Under the pieces are notes generated by a model that was not told the origin of the DNA, ran no database searches, and was given only the letters and a program-made list of their open reading frames with translations. Source: Flavobacterium sp. HJJ (lineage in GTDB: Bacteria; Bacteroidota; Bacteroidia; Flavobacteriales; Flavobacteriaceae). From it: DNA of 64,000 bases. The DNA lies in assembly GCF_015351475.1 (NCBI RefSeq), contig NZ_JADKPR010000001.1:310001-374000 (forward strand). Direction: 5' to 3'. Shown here in pieces: positions 27,168-36,311 of this stretch (within the stretch, counting starts at the first letter, position 1; every line of letters starts with the position of its first letter). The translations under genes were made by a program, and so were the position numbers.

Positions 27168-27493
27168 TTATACTTTTTTAATTTATTTACTTATCTAAAA
27201 CGATAAATTTAAGAAAACCATTCTCTTTTAGAATCGATTAAAGCGAAAATATTTCTGTTTAAAATTTCAATTCTACTATTTTTTAGAATCATACAATAAC
27301 CCCAGAAATGAATTTTTGTTTTTCATTCAAAAAATTCTCTTTTCATAAAACACTAAAAAACAATTAGATACAAACAAAACAAAAAAATTAAAATCACATC
27401 ACTAATTGACTTAGGATCGAAACAAAAAAATATTTTTATAAATAAGCGAACATTCATTTATAATTAATACATTTGTTTTCCAATAATAAAAAA
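27168..27493. other. Divergent intergenic region with one -7 box
   Basis: The 326-bp AT-rich gap holds a TACATTTG -7 box at 27468-27475, 19 bp before the tetR ATG, which places the promoter for the TetR-MFS unit. A GCGAACATTCATT sequence just upstream could form half of a repressor site, but I found no convincing symmetric partner. No -7 consensus was found for the minus-strand hydrolase. Confidence 0.45.
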
Positions 27494-28093
27494 ATGCGAA
27501 CAAGAGACACAAATAAAGAAGAGCTGGTCAGACAAAAAGCTATAGAAATGCTTGTAAAAATGGGGATTGAAGGTTTTGGAATGAATCGTTTGGCCAAAGA
27601 ATGCAGTGTATCAGTGGCTACTTTGTATATCTATTATACAGACAAAGATGATCTGATAAAGAAAATTGGTGTAGGAATTGGTCAGAATTTCTTTAACGAA
27701 ATGATTAAAGATTTTTCTCCTGATATGCCATTCAAGGAAGGCTTGCGAAAACAATGGGAAAACAGGGCACGCCACACCATAAAACATCCGCTTGATGTTG
27801 CCTGTTGGGAACTTTTGAGTCATTCCAGCTACAGAGACTGCATTTTGGAAAAAAGTGTACTCAATTTTAAGACTATAATGGGTGATTTTTTAAAAAATGC
27901 TATTGACAAAAAAGAATTAACCTGTATGTCCAAAGAGGTATTTTGGAGCATTGCCTACGGTCCGTTATACACTTTACTCCGTTTTCATAATGAGGGCAAA
28001 AATATGGCAGGCACACCTTTCAAACTAACGAAGGAAGCTACCGAAGAAGCATTTGAATTAGTAATAAAAGCATTGACACCACAAAAAGTTTAA
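27494..28093 (+). CDS. TetR-family transcriptional regulator
   Basis: 199 residues from the first ATG. A TTG 7 codons upstream overlaps the -7 box and is rejected. The N-terminal helix-turn-helix is visible as GIEGFGMNRLAKECSVSVATLYIYYTDKDDLI (about residues 22-55), and the rest is an all-helical ligand domain. It is the first gene of a tight cluster: its stop is 2 bp before the next gene, and an MFS efflux pump follows. It most likely represses its own operon until an effector binds. Confidence 0.92.
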   Translation: MRTRDTNKEELVRQKAIEMLVKMGIEGFGMNRLAKECSVSVATLYIYYTDKDDLIKKIGVGIGQNFFNEMIKDFSPDMPFKEGLRKQWENRARHTIKHPLDVACWELLSHSSYRDCILEKSVLNFKTIMGDFLKNAIDKKELTCMSKEVFWSIAYGPLYTLLRFHNEGKNMAGTPFKLTKEATEEAFELVIKALTPQKV

Positions 28094-28095
28094 CT

Positions 28096-28323
28096 ATGGA
28101 AAACCAAATAGAAAATATATTGGTATTTGCAACCAATATTAAAACCGAAAGTGATAAACAAAAAATAAGCAGTATACTGAATAATAACTCTGAAATACAG
28201 CAATGGAATATTGATCAGGAAGATATTGACTGTGTCTTGCGGATTGTAACCGAAACACTATCCGAAGGGCAGATAATCAAAATTTTAGACCAATACAATT
28301 TCAATTGCACACCATTAGATTAA
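28096..28323 (+). CDS. Small HMA-like protein without metal-binding cysteines
   Basis: 75 residues with the beta-alpha-beta rhythm of heavy-metal-associated ferredoxin folds (ILVFATNIKTESDKQKISSIL, QWNIDQEDIDCVLRI, then QIIKILDQYNF). It lacks the CxxC metal site. Proteins of this look are common in Bacteroidetes and uncharacterised. It is squeezed between tetR (2 bp) and the MFS gene (6 bp), so it is surely cotranscribed and may modulate the pump or the regulator. Confidence 0.75.
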   Translation: MENQIENILVFATNIKTESDKQKISSILNNNSEIQQWNIDQEDIDCVLRIVTETLSEGQIIKILDQYNFNCTPLD

Positions 28324-28329
28324 AATAAA

Positions 28330-29601
28330 ATGAAACAAAAAAATACACAGACCATACCGTTTACGTCCTGTCAGAAATTAGCCGTTTTTTTACTGGCTAT
28401 AACACAATTTACAGTAATTCTAGATTTTATGGTTATGTCTCCAATGGGAGATATACTAATGAAATCGTTAAGCCTAAAACCTGCTCATTTTGGTTTGGTC
28501 GTTTCTGCTTATGCTTTTAGTGCCGGTATTTCAGGTTTGCTTACAGCTGGTTTTGCAGATAAATTCGACCGAAAAAAATTACTATTATTTTTCTATGCTG
28601 GTTTTATCGCAGGAACTATTTTATGCGGCATAGTTACAACTTATCCTCTATTAGTAGCAGCACGAATAATTACAGGACTTTTTGGAGGCGTTATAGGTTC
28701 AATTTCTATGGCGATAGTTGCCGATTTATTTACACTGCAGCAGCGCGGTCGCGTGATGGGTTTTATACAGATGGGATTTGGCGCCAGCCAGATTTTAGGA
28801 ATACCAATCGGATTATATATTGCTAATGCCTGGGGCTGGCATGCACCATTTCTCTGGGTTGCTGGAATGGCAGGAATTGTAGCTTTAATAATAGCTGTAA
28901 AATTAAAACCAATTATAAAACACTTAGAAATACAATCAGATAAGTCCGCTTTTAAACACTTACTGCATACCATTAGCAAAAAAGACTATCGGGTTGGATT
29001 TACTGCCACAGCATTACTTTCAATCGGAGGTTTTATGATGATGCCTTTTGGCAGTGCTTTTGCAATAAACAATTTACACATCACAGAAAATCAATTACCT
29101 ATGATTTTTATGATTGCAGGCATAGCAACACTGGTAGTAATGCCGTTAATTGGAAAAATAAGCGACCGAATAGACAAATACAAAATATTTGCGTTTGGCT
29201 CCATTTGGACCATTGTAATGATTACCATTTATACAAATCTTGGAGTTACTCCATTTGCAATTGTCGCTGTTATGAATGTACTGATGATGATGGGAATTAT
29301 GGGGCGTATGGTACCTTCCACAGCTTTGGTAACTGCAATACCTGAAATGCAGGATAGAGGAGCATTTATGAGTATTAATTCATCATTACAGCAGATAGCC
29401 GGCGGTATTGCAGCAGCCTTTGCAGGCACAATTGTTGTACAAAAAGACAAATGGAGTCCGCTGGAACATTATGACACTTTAGGAATTATAATTGTCTGCA
29501 TTTCGGTTATATCCATAATATTGATGTACAGGGTTGATAAACTTGGTAAAAAAAGAGCAAAAGAAAAGACGGAAGATTTTTTTACTGTTAGCGAAATATA
29601 A
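28330..29601 (+). CDS. MFS drug-efflux-type transporter (DHA1)
   Basis: 423 residues with 12 predicted membrane segments. Motif A is visible as GFADKFDRKKLLLF, with a weaker copy GKISDRIDKYKIF in the second half. ILDFMVMSPMG in helix 1 is typical of the DHA1 subgroup with drug or metabolite efflux members. It is the effector gene of the TetR-controlled unit. The substrate is unknown. Confidence 0.9.
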   Translation: MKQKNTQTIPFTSCQKLAVFLLAITQFTVILDFMVMSPMGDILMKSLSLKPAHFGLVVSAYAFSAGISGLLTAGFADKFDRKKLLLFFYAGFIAGTILCGIVTTYPLLVAARIITGLFGGVIGSISMAIVADLFTLQQRGRVMGFIQMGFGASQILGIPIGLYIANAWGWHAPFLWVAGMAGIVALIIAVKLKPIIKHLEIQSDKSAFKHLLHTISKKDYRVGFTATALLSIGGFMMMPFGSAFAINNLHITENQLPMIFMIAGIATLVVMPLIGKISDRIDKYKIFAFGSIWTIVMITIYTNLGVTPFAIVAVMNVLMMMGIMGRMVPSTALVTAIPEMQDRGAFMSINSSLQQIAGGIAAAFAGTIVVQKDKWSPLEHYDTLGIIIVCISVISIILMYRVDKLGKKRAKEKTEDFFTVSEI

Positions 29602-29678
29602 TTGCAATAAAATTATTTTACTGATTAAACCATTTATCAAAATATCTATCCAACTGCAAACCAAATAAAACCTAATGT

Positions 29679-30731
29679 ATGAAAATTAATTTACCCCTAA
29701 TTTTAATTTTTACCGTGCTTATCACATTATCTTGTTCTAAAAATGATGATACACCAACAACACCTGCTAATATTGATGATGATTTGGCTGGACCAATTTC
29801 GAGACCCCAAAGCGGTTATGGATCCGATGGAACTTACACTGTTGCCAAAATATCATTCCCAAGTCCACTATATAGCGGAAAAAATGTAGAAATATTTTAT
29901 CCGAAGGGTATTACCGCTCCAAGACCAACTATCTTTTATTCCCATCCTTTTGGTGGTGAAGAAAGCAGCTACAACATTGGTCTATATGAATTCATTGCCA
30001 AAAAAGGTTATGTTGTTGTTTTTGCACCCTACCCGACAACCGGTGTCACTGTAGATGAAAGATACAGCACTTTGTGGGAAAGTTTTAAAAAAGCAGTAAC
30101 CAATTACCCAAATATTATCGATACTTCCAAAGTGGGGTTCATGGGACATTCTTTTGGCGGCGGTGCTTCTTTCGCATTGGCTCACAAAGCATTTATTAAC
30201 GAAGGCTGGGGACAAAACGGACGTTTTATTTTTACAATGGCACAATGGTATGCACATCAAATCACTCAGGAAGACCTGCAGAATTTTCCAGCCAACACTA
30301 AACTTATCACCCAAGTCTATGACGACGACGTAACCAATGACCACAGGCTGGCAATTGATATTTTCAAAAACATTGCTATTCCAGATTCAGAAAAAGATTT
30401 TATTTTAATCAAAAAAAGTGTTCTCCCATCCTATACTTATACAGCCGAACATAACTTACCCAACACACAATCTGCTTATGATGCATATGATTACTATGGC
30501 ATTTACAGACTATTGGATGCTTTGATCGATTATAGTTTTAACGGAAGTGCTGCTGGTAAAAAAACAGCATTAGGAAATGGTTCTGCAGAGCAGATTACAA
30601 TGCCAAGCTACAATGGACAGGCATTATCACCTCTAGAAGTAACTGATAATCCAACTGCTCTTTACCCTCAAAGTAAGTATCTATTTCCATGCAATAACGC
30701 TAACAACCCAAGAATTGCTAATTGTAAATAA
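29679..30731 (+). CDS. Lipoprotein serine hydrolase (alpha/beta fold)
   Basis: 350 residues. A type II signal ends in the lipobox LITLSC, followed by SKNDD, which resembles the lipoprotein export signal that sends Bacteroidetes lipoproteins to the cell surface. The hydrolase domain has SHPFGGEESSY (oxyanion region), the nucleophile motif GHSFGGGAS, a DDDVTNDH loop and a late His in AEHNLP. It resembles dienelactone-hydrolase/cutinase-like esterases. It follows the MFS gene by 77 bp and is probably transcribed with it, ending at the hairpin at 30948. Confidence 0.82.
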   Translation: MKINLPLILIFTVLITLSCSKNDDTPTTPANIDDDLAGPISRPQSGYGSDGTYTVAKISFPSPLYSGKNVEIFYPKGITAPRPTIFYSHPFGGEESSYNIGLYEFIAKKGYVVVFAPYPTTGVTVDERYSTLWESFKKAVTNYPNIIDTSKVGFMGHSFGGGASFALAHKAFINEGWGQNGRFIFTMAQWYAHQITQEDLQNFPANTKLITQVYDDDVTNDHRLAIDIFKNIAIPDSEKDFILIKKSVLPSYTYTAEHNLPNTQSAYDAYDYYGIYRLLDALIDYSFNGSAAGKKTALGNGSAEQITMPSYNGQALSPLEVTDNPTALYPQSKYLFPCNNANNPRIANCK

Positions 30732-30810
30732 ACCACTATGGACAGAAAGTTCATAGTTTTGGTTGGCTGACTAAAAGTCTACAAGGCTGGGTTCCGAAAA
30801 ATTTATGAGA

Positions 30811-30863
30811 TTGCCACAGATTCACAAAGTAAAATGATTTTAAAATCTGTGAATCTGTGGCAA
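30811..30863. repeat. Palindromic repeat (TTGCCACAGATTCACA type)
   Basis: A perfect 16-bp inverted repeat (30811-30826 and 30848-30863), the same type as that at 2614-2688. The 363-bp gap it sits in also holds the terminator at 30948 and otherwise nothing recognisable. Confidence 0.75.
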
Positions 30864-30947
30864 AAGAATATTTTTCAGAAGCTAAAGTGCATAGTTTTAA
30901 ACTTTATTTGAGACCAATAACCCCAAATAACAGCAGTACTATTTATC

Positions 30948-30988
30948 AGCCATTTGATTGAAACCAAAAGTTTCTTCAAATGGCTTTT
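30948..30988 (+). terminator. Terminator of the TetR-MFS-hydrolase unit
   Basis: AGCCATTTGA/TCAAATGGCT outer stem and GAAAC/GTTTC inner stem around CAAAA, followed by TTTT. Confidence 0.75.
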
Positions 30989-31094
30989 ACTATTTATAAA
31001 ATATGCAAGAAAACGTTATTAACGATAGATTAACATATTAAATGTACGAATTGAACCTCAATTTATTGACATTTGCAAAATCAAAACCAAAACG

Positions 31095-33497
31095 ATGATT
31101 TTTAAGAAATTTATTTCCATTCCCCTTCTCCTATTGATTTCTTTTACTGTTTTTTCGCAAGAAAAGAACAATAGCGACTCCAACAAACAAAAATTCACAA
31201 TTAGCGGAACCATTTCGGATACCAAAAGCAACGAAACCCTAATTGGAGTAAACGTAGCTGTCCCTGAATTAAAAATAGCCACTACCACCAATGAATATGG
31301 GTTTTATTCAATCACCCTGCCAAAAGGAGAATATGAAATCAGCATTAGTTATGTTGGTTTTGAAAGTATATCAGAAAAAATCTCATTAGTTAAAAACACA
31401 AAAAAAAGTTATTCTCTTAGTGAATCTGGGCAGGAGCTGAAAGAAGTAGTAATTAGTACCGAAAAAAATACTGCCAACATTAGAAAACCAGAAATGAGCG
31501 TTAACAAACTGTCTATTTCGGCAATTAAAAAAATGCCTGTTGTTATGGGAGAAGTAGATGTTATCAAATCTATTTTGTTTCTGCCGGGTGTTACTAATGC
31601 AGGTGAAGGCCAGTCTGGATTTAATGTTCGTGGCGGTGGTGCCGATCAAAATTTAATTCTCTTAGACGAAGCCACTATTTTTAATTCCTCTCACGTTTTT
31701 GGTTTTTTCTCTGTTTTCAATCCTGACGCTATCAAGGATTTAAAATTATACAAAGGCGGAATTCCTTCTAAATATGGAGGAAGAGCATCATCGGTTTTGG
31801 ACATTTATCAAAAAGATGGAAACAGTAATGATTTCCACATGAATGGAGGAATTGGATTAATTACCAGCCGAATTCTTGCTGAAGGTCCAATCGTAAAAGA
31901 CAAAGGATCATTTCTGGTTGGAGGCCGTGCTTCTTACGCGCATCTCTTTCTAAAATTAGCCGATAATGACAACTCAGCTTATTTTTATGATTTAAATACT
32001 AAGCTCAACTATAAATTCGACCCAAACAACAGTTTATATCTTTCTGGGTATTTTGGCCGGGATGTATTTTCTTTAAACGAAACTTTTGCCAATACATATG
32101 GTAATGCAACATTAAACCTAAGATGGAATCATCTTTTCAGCGAAAAATTATTTTCTAACTTATCGTTTATCTACAGCAATTACTATTATGGATTAACACT
32201 TGATTTTCTTGGATTTAATTGGGATTCCGGAATCAAAAATTACAATCTGAAATACGATTTCAAACATTATATATCCAATAATATAAAACTAAACTACGGA
32301 TTCAACTCCACCTACTACAACTTCAATCCGGGAACAATAGATCCTAGCAGTCCCGATTCTACCATCAACTTTAAGCAGTTAGAAAAAAAATACGCTTTTG
32401 AAAATGGAATTTACGCAGAAGCGGAACAGATTCTAACTGATAAACTTGCCATCAATTATGGTGCCCGTTTCAGTATTTTTAACAGACTCGGAAATTCCAC
32501 TGTCAATCAATACGAGAATAACCAGCCGGTAGCTTACGATTCAGATTTAAAAATTTATGAAAAAGCAACACCTATCGGAACTACTTCATACAAAAAGAAT
32601 CAATCTATAGCTACTTACAATTATTTCGAACCACGCCTTTCGGCAGCATACGAATTAAACAAAAACCAATCGGTAAAAGCAAGTTATAACCGCATGGTAC
32701 AGTACCTGCAGTTGGTTTCTAACACTGCTTCCCCAACCCCGCTCGATGTCTGGACACCAAGTGATAATTACATCAAACCTCAGATTGCCGACCAAGTAGC
32801 TATTGGCTATTTCAATAATTTTAAAGATAATTTATACACCTTAGAATTAGAAAGTTTCTATAAAAAAATTAAAAACAGAATGGATTATATTGACGGAGCC
32901 GATTTAGTTGCCAATGAAGCCATCGAACAGGTAATCCTTAACGGAGAAATGCGCTCCTATGGTTTAGAAGTATTACTGCGGAAAAATTCAGGAAAGTTAA
33001 ATGGCTGGATTGCCTACACAATTTCCAAATCACAGCAGAGAACTCCAGGAAGAACCCCGGACGAAATTGGAATCAACAATGGCCAATGGTACCGTTCAGC
33101 TTATGACAAACTTCACAACATAGCTGCAACGGCAAATTACACTTTAAATCAAAAATGGAATTTTGGCGGTAATTTTACCTTACAGTCTGGACAGCCTACA
33201 AACTTTCCAAACGGACAATATGTTTACCAAGGCATTACGATACCAAGCTATGGAGAGCGAAACAGAAACAGCCTTCCTATCTATCATCACTTAGATATTT
33301 CGGCGACTTACATTCCAAAACCATACAAAAATAAAGGCTGGCAGGGCGAATGGGTTTTTAGCATCTATAATATTTACAACCGAAAAAATGCCGCTTCAAT
33401 CAGCTTTAGAGAAAATGCAGATACTGGTGCAAACGAAGCTGTAAAACTATCTATTTTTGGAGCTGTTCCTTCAGTTTCTTATAACTTTAAATTTTAA
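31095..33497 (+). CDS. TonB-dependent outer-membrane receptor
   Basis: 800 residues. A signal peptide (MIFKKFISIPLLLLISFTVFS) is followed by a carboxypeptidase-regulatory-like domain (about 30-120: ISGTISDTKSNETLIGVNVAVPE, then YGFYSITLPKGEYEI). Next comes a plug domain with FNVRGGGADQNLILLDEATIF and YKGGIPSKYGGRASSVLDIY, and a beta barrel ending in an aromatic residue (YNFKF). It imports an unknown ligand using TonB energy. A DUF4249 lipoprotein gene follows 4 bp after the stop, a common partner arrangement distinct from SusC/SusD. Confidence 0.92.
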   Translation: MIFKKFISIPLLLLISFTVFSQEKNNSDSNKQKFTISGTISDTKSNETLIGVNVAVPELKIATTTNEYGFYSITLPKGEYEISISYVGFESISEKISLVKNTKKSYSLSESGQELKEVVISTEKNTANIRKPEMSVNKLSISAIKKMPVVMGEVDVIKSILFLPGVTNAGEGQSGFNVRGGGADQNLILLDEATIFNSSHVFGFFSVFNPDAIKDLKLYKGGIPSKYGGRASSVLDIYQKDGNSNDFHMNGGIGLITSRILAEGPIVKDKGSFLVGGRASYAHLFLKLADNDNSAYFYDLNTKLNYKFDPNNSLYLSGYFGRDVFSLNETFANTYGNATLNLRWNHLFSEKLFSNLSFIYSNYYYGLTLDFLGFNWDSGIKNYNLKYDFKHYISNNIKLNYGFNSTYYNFNPGTIDPSSPDSTINFKQLEKKYAFENGIYAEAEQILTDKLAINYGARFSIFNRLGNSTVNQYENNQPVAYDSDLKIYEKATPIGTTSYKKNQSIATYNYFEPRLSAAYELNKNQSVKASYNRMVQYLQLVSNTASPTPLDVWTPSDNYIKPQIADQVAIGYFNNFKDNLYTLELESFYKKIKNRMDYIDGADLVANEAIEQVILNGEMRSYGLEVLLRKNSGKLNGWIAYTISKSQQRTPGRTPDEIGINNGQWYRSAYDKLHNIAATANYTLNQKWNFGGNFTLQSGQPTNFPNGQYVYQGITIPSYGERNRNSLPIYHHLDISATYIPKPYKNKGWQGEWVFSIYNIYNRKNAASISFRENADTGANEAVKLSIFGAVPSVSYNFKF

Positions 33498-33501
33498 CAC
33501 G

Positions 33502-34338
33502 ATGAAAAACATTAAACGATACATAGCCCTTTTAATAGCTTCATTATCAATAATCAGCTGCGAAGATGTAGTCAATGTAGATTTAGAAACTGCCGCGCCA
33601 AAATTAGTTATAGATGCTTCTATCAAATGGGAAAAAGAAACAACTGGAAATGTTCAGAAAATTAAATTAACAACCACAACCGATTATTATTCTACAACAA
33701 TCCCTGCTGCCACAGGAGCTGTAGTCACAGTAACCAACACTACAATGAGTACACCTGCCGTTTTCCAATTCATCGAAGACGGACAGACCGGAGAATACAC
33801 TTGCAATAATTTCAAGCCCGTTATCGGAAATGAGTATGCCCTTAACATAACCTACAAAGGACAGACATTTACTTCAAGCTCTACTTTTATGGCCAGTCCT
33901 GTCATTACAGAAACTGAGCAGGCTTTAAAACCAGGAATCGAAGGTAAAGACGTATATGAAATCAAATTCTATTTTCAGGACAATGGATCCGAAGACAATT
34001 TTTACCTGATAGGTGCAAAAAACAAAAATATTGCTTATCCTGAATACGGTGTTATTAACAACGAATTTTATCAAGGCAATCAAATGTTTGCATTCTACAG
34101 AGACGATAAACTAAAAAAAGGTGACGAAATTCAGTTCAGCCTGCAGGGAATCACCGAAAAATACAGCAATTACATGAGTAAACTACTCAGCATTGCGGGC
34201 AGTGATACCGGCAGTCCATTTGCCACTGCACCGGCAACCCTGAGAGGAAATATCGTAAACAAAACCAATCCCGATGATTATCCGTTAGGCTTCTTCCATC
34301 TCGGCGAAATAGATTCAGACACTTATACAATTCAGTAG
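33502..34338 (+). CDS. DUF4249 lipoprotein, partner of the TonB receptor
   Basis: 278 residues from the Met that starts a lipoprotein signal (MKNIKRYIALLIASLSIISC). Codons upstream overlap the receptor gene and are rejected. After the lipobox Cys comes EDVVNVDLETAAPKLVIDASI, the usual DUF4249 opening, then beta-rich repeats and EYALNITYKGQTFTSSSTF. Proteins of this family sit next to TonB receptors in Bacteroidetes and probably help capture the ligand at the surface. Confidence 0.88.
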   Translation: MKNIKRYIALLIASLSIISCEDVVNVDLETAAPKLVIDASIKWEKETTGNVQKIKLTTTTDYYSTTIPAATGAVVTVTNTTMSTPAVFQFIEDGQTGEYTCNNFKPVIGNEYALNITYKGQTFTSSSTFMASPVITETEQALKPGIEGKDVYEIKFYFQDNGSEDNFYLIGAKNKNIAYPEYGVINNEFYQGNQMFAFYRDDKLKKGDEIQFSLQGITEKYSNYMSKLLSIAGSDTGSPFATAPATLRGNIVNKTNPDDYPLGFFHLGEIDSDTYTIQ

Positions 34339-34375
34339 CTGATCCAGCTATCCATTTAAGACTGAAGATTAACAA

Positions 34376-34480
34376 TTTTAGATTTTAGATATTTCATAAC
34401 TTTACAGAAAATCTAGGTAGAATTCAAAAAATCTATATTCTATATTCTGAAATCAAAAATCTGCATTCTAAAATCTAAAA
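34376..34480. repeat. Palindromic repeat (TTTTAGATTTTAGA type) abutting a start codon
   Basis: TTTTAGATTTTAGA (34376-34389) and TCTAAAATCTAAAA (34467-34480) are perfect inverted repeats. The right arm ends 4 bp before the ATG of the thiamine pyrophosphokinase gene, so it would hold the start region in a stem if transcribed. Confidence 0.65.
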
Positions 34481-34484
34481 TCAA

Positions 34485-35147
34485 ATGTCCTCACACCATA
34501 TCGTCCGCGACGACCAAGAACCCGCTTTGATAATTGCCAACGGAGCCGCCTGCCATCCCGAGTTACTGGGACAGCTGCTTGAATGGTCTCCACTGGTAAT
34601 TGTACTCGACTCTGCTATTGAGCGCGTTATGGAACTGGGCATAAAAGTAGATGTGTTGTTGGGTGATTTTGACAGGGGATTTGACCCCGAGTACTATAAA
34701 GAAAAGCAGTTTCCGCTGGAAATTGTCTACACTCCAGATCAAACCAAAACCGATTTAGAAAAAGCGCTGGATTATTTAATCGAAAGAAAAATTCCAGCTG
34801 TAAACATTATTTGGGCCACTGGCAGAAGAGCCGATCACACTATTACCAATCTTACCAATATTGTCCGTTATCGCAATCTGATTAAAATTGTCATACTCGA
34901 CGACCATTCCAAAATATTTTTGCTACCTAGCAAATTCGAAAAATGGTACACAGCAGGCACTCCTATTTCATTAATACCTATTGGAGTTGTAAACGGAATC
35001 TATTCTGAAAATCTGGTTTATCAATTGGAAAATGACACTCTGACCATGGGATACAGAACCGGAAGCAGTAATGCCGTTGCCAATGATGGAATTGTTACCA
35101 TCAGCCACACCGATGGCGATCTGTTACTAATGGAGTGTTTTGATTAG
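34485..35147 (+). CDS. thiN: Thiamine pyrophosphokinase
   Basis: 220 residues with the two-domain TPK layout. Catalytic-domain motifs are LIIANGAACHPELL, VLLGDFDRG, TPDQTKTDLEKALDYL and ATGRRADHTITNLTNI. The C-terminal beta domain ends with GYRTGSSNAVANDGIVTISHTDGDLLLM, which is split over the thiamine-binding strands. It makes TPP from thiamine and ATP. The gene begins 4 bp after a palindromic repeat, and no TPP riboswitch is visible upstream. Confidence 0.9.
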   Translation: MSSHHIVRDDQEPALIIANGAACHPELLGQLLEWSPLVIVLDSAIERVMELGIKVDVLLGDFDRGFDPEYYKEKQFPLEIVYTPDQTKTDLEKALDYLIERKIPAVNIIWATGRRADHTITNLTNIVRYRNLIKIVILDDHSKIFLLPSKFEKWYTAGTPISLIPIGVVNGIYSENLVYQLENDTLTMGYRTGSSNAVANDGIVTISHTDGDLLLMECFD

Positions 35148-35223
35148 CTTAAGTTTTAAGCCTACCCAATTTTAAATAAACAACTATAAATAAGCGCAAT
35201 AGAAATTTAAAAAAAGTAATGAC

Positions 35224-35231
35224 TATCTTTG
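35224..35231 (+). promoter_or_regulatory. Probable -7 box (TATCTTTG) of rlmF that fixes its start
   Basis: TATCTTTG lies 17 bp before the ATG at 35249 and downstream of an in-frame ATG at 35219, which therefore cannot be the start. Confidence 0.5.
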
Positions 35232-35248
35232 CAGCGAAATTTAAAATA

Positions 35249-36253
35249 ATGAAACCTACAAAGAATACCGAAAAGACAACACTGCACCCAAGAAATCTCC
35301 ACCGATTTGGATACGACTTTAAACTATTGACGCTAAATTACCCCGAATTAAGCGAATTTGTTTTCGTCAACGAACACAGCAGTGGCTCGAGCGATAGTGA
35401 ACAGACGAAGCAAACAATTGATTTCAGTAATCCTGATGCAGTAAAAGCACTTAACAATGCTTTACTTATTACCAATTACGACATACAAAACTGGGATATT
35501 CCAGCAAATTTCCTTTGCCCTCCCATCCCTGGAAGAGCTGATTATATTCATTTTCTCGCCGATTTACTGGCAACGGCAAACAATGGTGTCATTCCGGAAG
35601 GAGAAAACGTTATGGGACTCGATGTTGGTATTGGTGCCAACTGTATTTATCCGATTCTCGGGAACTCTATTTACGGCTGGTCATTCGTAGGAACAGACAT
35701 TGATGAAAATGCACTTCAAAACTGCAAAAAAATCATTGGTCAAAATCCAAAATTAACCGAAGCTGTCAGTCTGCAGTTACAGGTAAATTCCCGTTTTATT
35801 TTCAAAAATATAATAACTCCCGAAGACCGTTTTACGTTTACTATCTGCAATCCGCCTTTCCATTCCTCATCGGAAGAAGCTGCAAAAAATAATCTCCGTA
35901 AAGTAAATAATCTGGCATCAAATGCTTCCAAAGCAATGACCCGAGGCAGAACCGAACGGAACGAAGTTAAACCAGTTCTCAACTTTGGCGGACATAATGC
36001 TGAATTGTGGTGCGAAGGCGGTGAATTGGGTTTTGTCAAACAAATGATTTTTGAAAGTGTCAAATATCCAATGCAGTGTCTTTGGTTTACAACTTTAGTC
36101 TCCAAGCAGTCCAATCTGAATACAATCTACAAAACTTTAAATCATGTAGGAGCTATTCATAAAACCATAGAAATGGCGCAAGGGCAAAAAACAAGCCGTT
36201 TCGTTGCTTGGACCTTTATGAGTGAATCACAGCAAAAAGCGTGGAAATTTTAG
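35249..36253 (+). CDS. rlmF: 23S rRNA (adenine(1618)-N6)-methyltransferase
   Basis: 334 residues from the ATG after the -7 box. It opens with TLHPRNLHRFGYDF..L (RlmF signature LHPRN.H). The SAM-binding region is VMGLDVGIGANCIYPILG, the acidic ribose-binding loop is GTDIDENAL, and the catalytic motif is TICNPPFHSS (NPPF). It methylates A1618 of 23S rRNA. A 58-bp gap separates it from uvrB, which may be read from the same transcript. Confidence 0.94.
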   Translation: MKPTKNTEKTTLHPRNLHRFGYDFKLLTLNYPELSEFVFVNEHSSGSSDSEQTKQTIDFSNPDAVKALNNALLITNYDIQNWDIPANFLCPPIPGRADYIHFLADLLATANNGVIPEGENVMGLDVGIGANCIYPILGNSIYGWSFVGTDIDENALQNCKKIIGQNPKLTEAVSLQLQVNSRFIFKNIITPEDRFTFTICNPPFHSSSEEAAKNNLRKVNNLASNASKAMTRGRTERNEVKPVLNFGGHNAELWCEGGELGFVKQMIFESVKYPMQCLWFTTLVSKQSNLNTIYKTLNHVGAIHKTIEMAQGQKTSRFVAWTFMSESQQKAWKF

Positions 36254-36311
36254 GATTTTAGCAGCCAATTTACTTTGTATCTTTACGGTTCAGTATCATA
36301 GACTCTAAAAC

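Noticed and set aside
27430..27475. TetR operator in the tetR promoter
   Set aside because: I tested the GAACATTCATT..TTTGTT region for dyad symmetry, and fewer than half of the positions pair.
28641..28979. Long antisense open frame inside the MFS gene
   Set aside because: It is an antisense shadow without family resemblance; the sense frame has clear MFS motifs.
34339..34484. TPP riboswitch upstream of thiamine pyrophosphokinase
   Set aside because: No conserved CUGAGA-type element is present; the gap is the TCTAAAA palindrome.
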